This document shows positions 5,413 through 6,171 of a DNA stretch of 6,171 nucleotides, piece by piece. Position 1 is the first letter of the stretch. Each line of letters opens with the position of its first letter. The position numbers and the translations under genes are program-made. The notes beneath the pieces were generated by a model. That model was not told the DNA's origin and did no database searches. It was given only the letters and a program-made list of their open reading frames with translations. The stretch comes from Kiritimatiellia bacterium (GTDB lineage Bacteria; Verrucomicrobiota; Kiritimatiellia; SLAD01): contig SLAD01000356.1 in NCBI GenBank assembly GCA_007126995.1, forward strand, positions 1 to 6,171. The letters are read 5' to 3'.

Positions 5413-6171
5413 ATGAACCAAACGTTACCGCCCCTCAAACATGCTTGGCGCGAGTGCATTTGCATCGGCCGCGCCGCCGAAATCCTGACGGCCCCTGTTC
5501 AGGAACAACTGCGCATCGCGCAAAAGGAGATTGGCTACCGCCGCATCCGTTTTCACGGATCCTTCCATGATGAGCTGGGCGTGGTGGCCGCCAACCCGGA
5601 CGGGACCGTGCGCTATCGCTGGGCGCTGCTGGACCAAATCTATGACCTGCTGGTGGAACTGAACTTCGCCCCCATCGTGGAACTCAATCCCATGCCCACC
5701 GCCATCGCCTCGGGTGAAGCGACCTTCTTCGACTATGCCATGAACGTTACGCCGCCCAAGACTTGGCAGGCCTGGGAAGACCTCTGCTTCGCCACCGCTG
5801 CGCATTTTGTCGAACGGCACGGCCTGCCGACCGTGAAGACCTGGCTGTTTGAAGTGTGGAACGAGCCGAACCTCAATGGCCAGTTCTGGACCGGCACGGA
5901 AGAGGACTACTTCCAGCTTTACGCCGCCTCGGCGCGCGGCATCAAGCGCGTGCATCCCGACCTCAAGGTCGGCGGCCCCGCCAGCGCGGGCACGGCCATG
6001 GCCCTGCCGTTCGCCCGTTGGTGCCGTGAGCAAGCTGTCCCTGTAGACTTCATCTCCACGCATAGCTACCCCATGGGCGAGTACGGGGTTTGGCCGCGGC
6101 GGGAAGGCTCTCCCCACGCACCCGGCCAAGCCTTTATCGACGAGTTCCGCACCTGCCGCGAAAACCTTGAT
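5413..6171 (+). CDS. GH39 beta-xylosidase-type glycoside hydrolase, N-terminal 253 residues (3' end outside window)
   Basis: GH39 members remove xylose from the non-reducing ends of xylo-oligosaccharides; related members act on other beta-linked sugars or iduronic acid. The frame runs without a stop from ATG 5413 to the window edge: 253 residues of a protein expected to be about 500. The N-terminal half of the catalytic barrel resembles, from memory, Thermoanaerobacterium XynB throughout: an early CIGRAAE turn, IRFHGSFHDELGV (45-57), a strand ending IVELNPMP (88-95), NVTPPKTW (111-118), FEVWNEPN (146-153) with E151 as predicted acid/base, KVGGPASAG (185-193) and VDFISTHSYP (211-220). The nucleophile Glu and C-terminal beta domain lie beyond the edge. 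No signal peptide is seen, so a cytoplasmic enzyme acting on imported oligosaccharides is likely. It is divergent from the GH67-like gene, which supports shared regulation and a glucuronoxylan-like substrate. Family assignment is strong; substrate is inferred. Confidence 0.88.
   Translation, partial: MNQTLPPLKHAWRECICIGRAAEILTAPVQEQLRIAQKEIGYRRIRFHGSFHDELGVVAANPDGTVRYRWALLDQIYDLLVELNFAPIVELNPMPTAIASGEATFFDYAMNVTPPKTWQAWEDLCFATAAHFVERHGLPTVKTWLFEVWNEPNLNGQFWTGTEEDYFQLYAASARGIKRVHPDLKVGGPASAGTAMALPFARWCREQAVPVDFISTHSYPMGEYGVWPRREGSPHAPGQAFIDEFRTCRENLD

Noticed and set aside
5425..6129. Antisense open frame (234 codons) opposite the GH39 gene
   Set aside because: The plus strand clearly encodes conserved GH39 motifs including FEVWNEPN; the antisense translation shows no family features.

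Overview
The window is a carbohydrate-degradation locus in a GC-rich bacterial genome. It holds three glycoside-hydrolase-type genes and two informative non-coding stretches. No ribosomal, tRNA, mobile-element or CRISPR sequence is visible. The mix of proteins (a DUF1961 module fused to a clan GH-A barrel, a stand-alone GH67-like protein, a GH39 enzyme), the GC-rich coding sequence and the structured intergenic repeats would suit the Planctomycetes-Verrucomicrobia-Lentisphaerae/Kiritimatiellota group. That placement is inference from gene style only; no marker gene is present.

Layout. (1) Positions 1-3372, plus strand: a multidomain enzyme of about 1,100 residues. The frame is open to the left edge and passes through a 12-base T run that encodes a hydrophobic, signal-peptide-like stretch, so the true start probably lies outside the window. 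Domains in order are DUF1961/YesU-like, two or three beta-sandwich modules, and a clan GH-A (beta/alpha)8 barrel with both catalytic glutamates visible. (2) Positions 3373-3556: a 184-base gap between convergent genes. It holds a perfect 46-bp direct repeat with a 58-bp period, built from hairpins that share a constant CAGGAATG loop but have different, fully paired stems. (3) Positions 3557-5278, minus strand: a cytoplasmic protein of about 573 residues whose barrel matches GH67 alpha-glucuronidases around the catalytic residues but which lacks the usual GH67 N-terminal domain. (4) Positions 5279-5412: a divergent promoter region with a repeated 9-mer and small palindromes that could be operators. 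(5) Positions 5413-6171, plus strand, running off the right edge: the first half of a GH39 beta-xylosidase-type enzyme.

How they may work together (inference): the large protein would act outside the cytoplasm on a polysaccharide. The GH67-like and GH39 proteins lack export signals and would finish off imported oligosaccharides in the cytoplasm. A GH67-like enzyme divergent from a GH39 beta-xylosidase-type enzyme points to glucuronoxylan or another uronic-acid-decorated glycan. The DUF1961 module, known from the Bacillus subtilis rhamnogalacturonan cluster, keeps a pectic substrate possible. The most unusual non-coding feature is the covarying hairpin repeat between the convergent genes.
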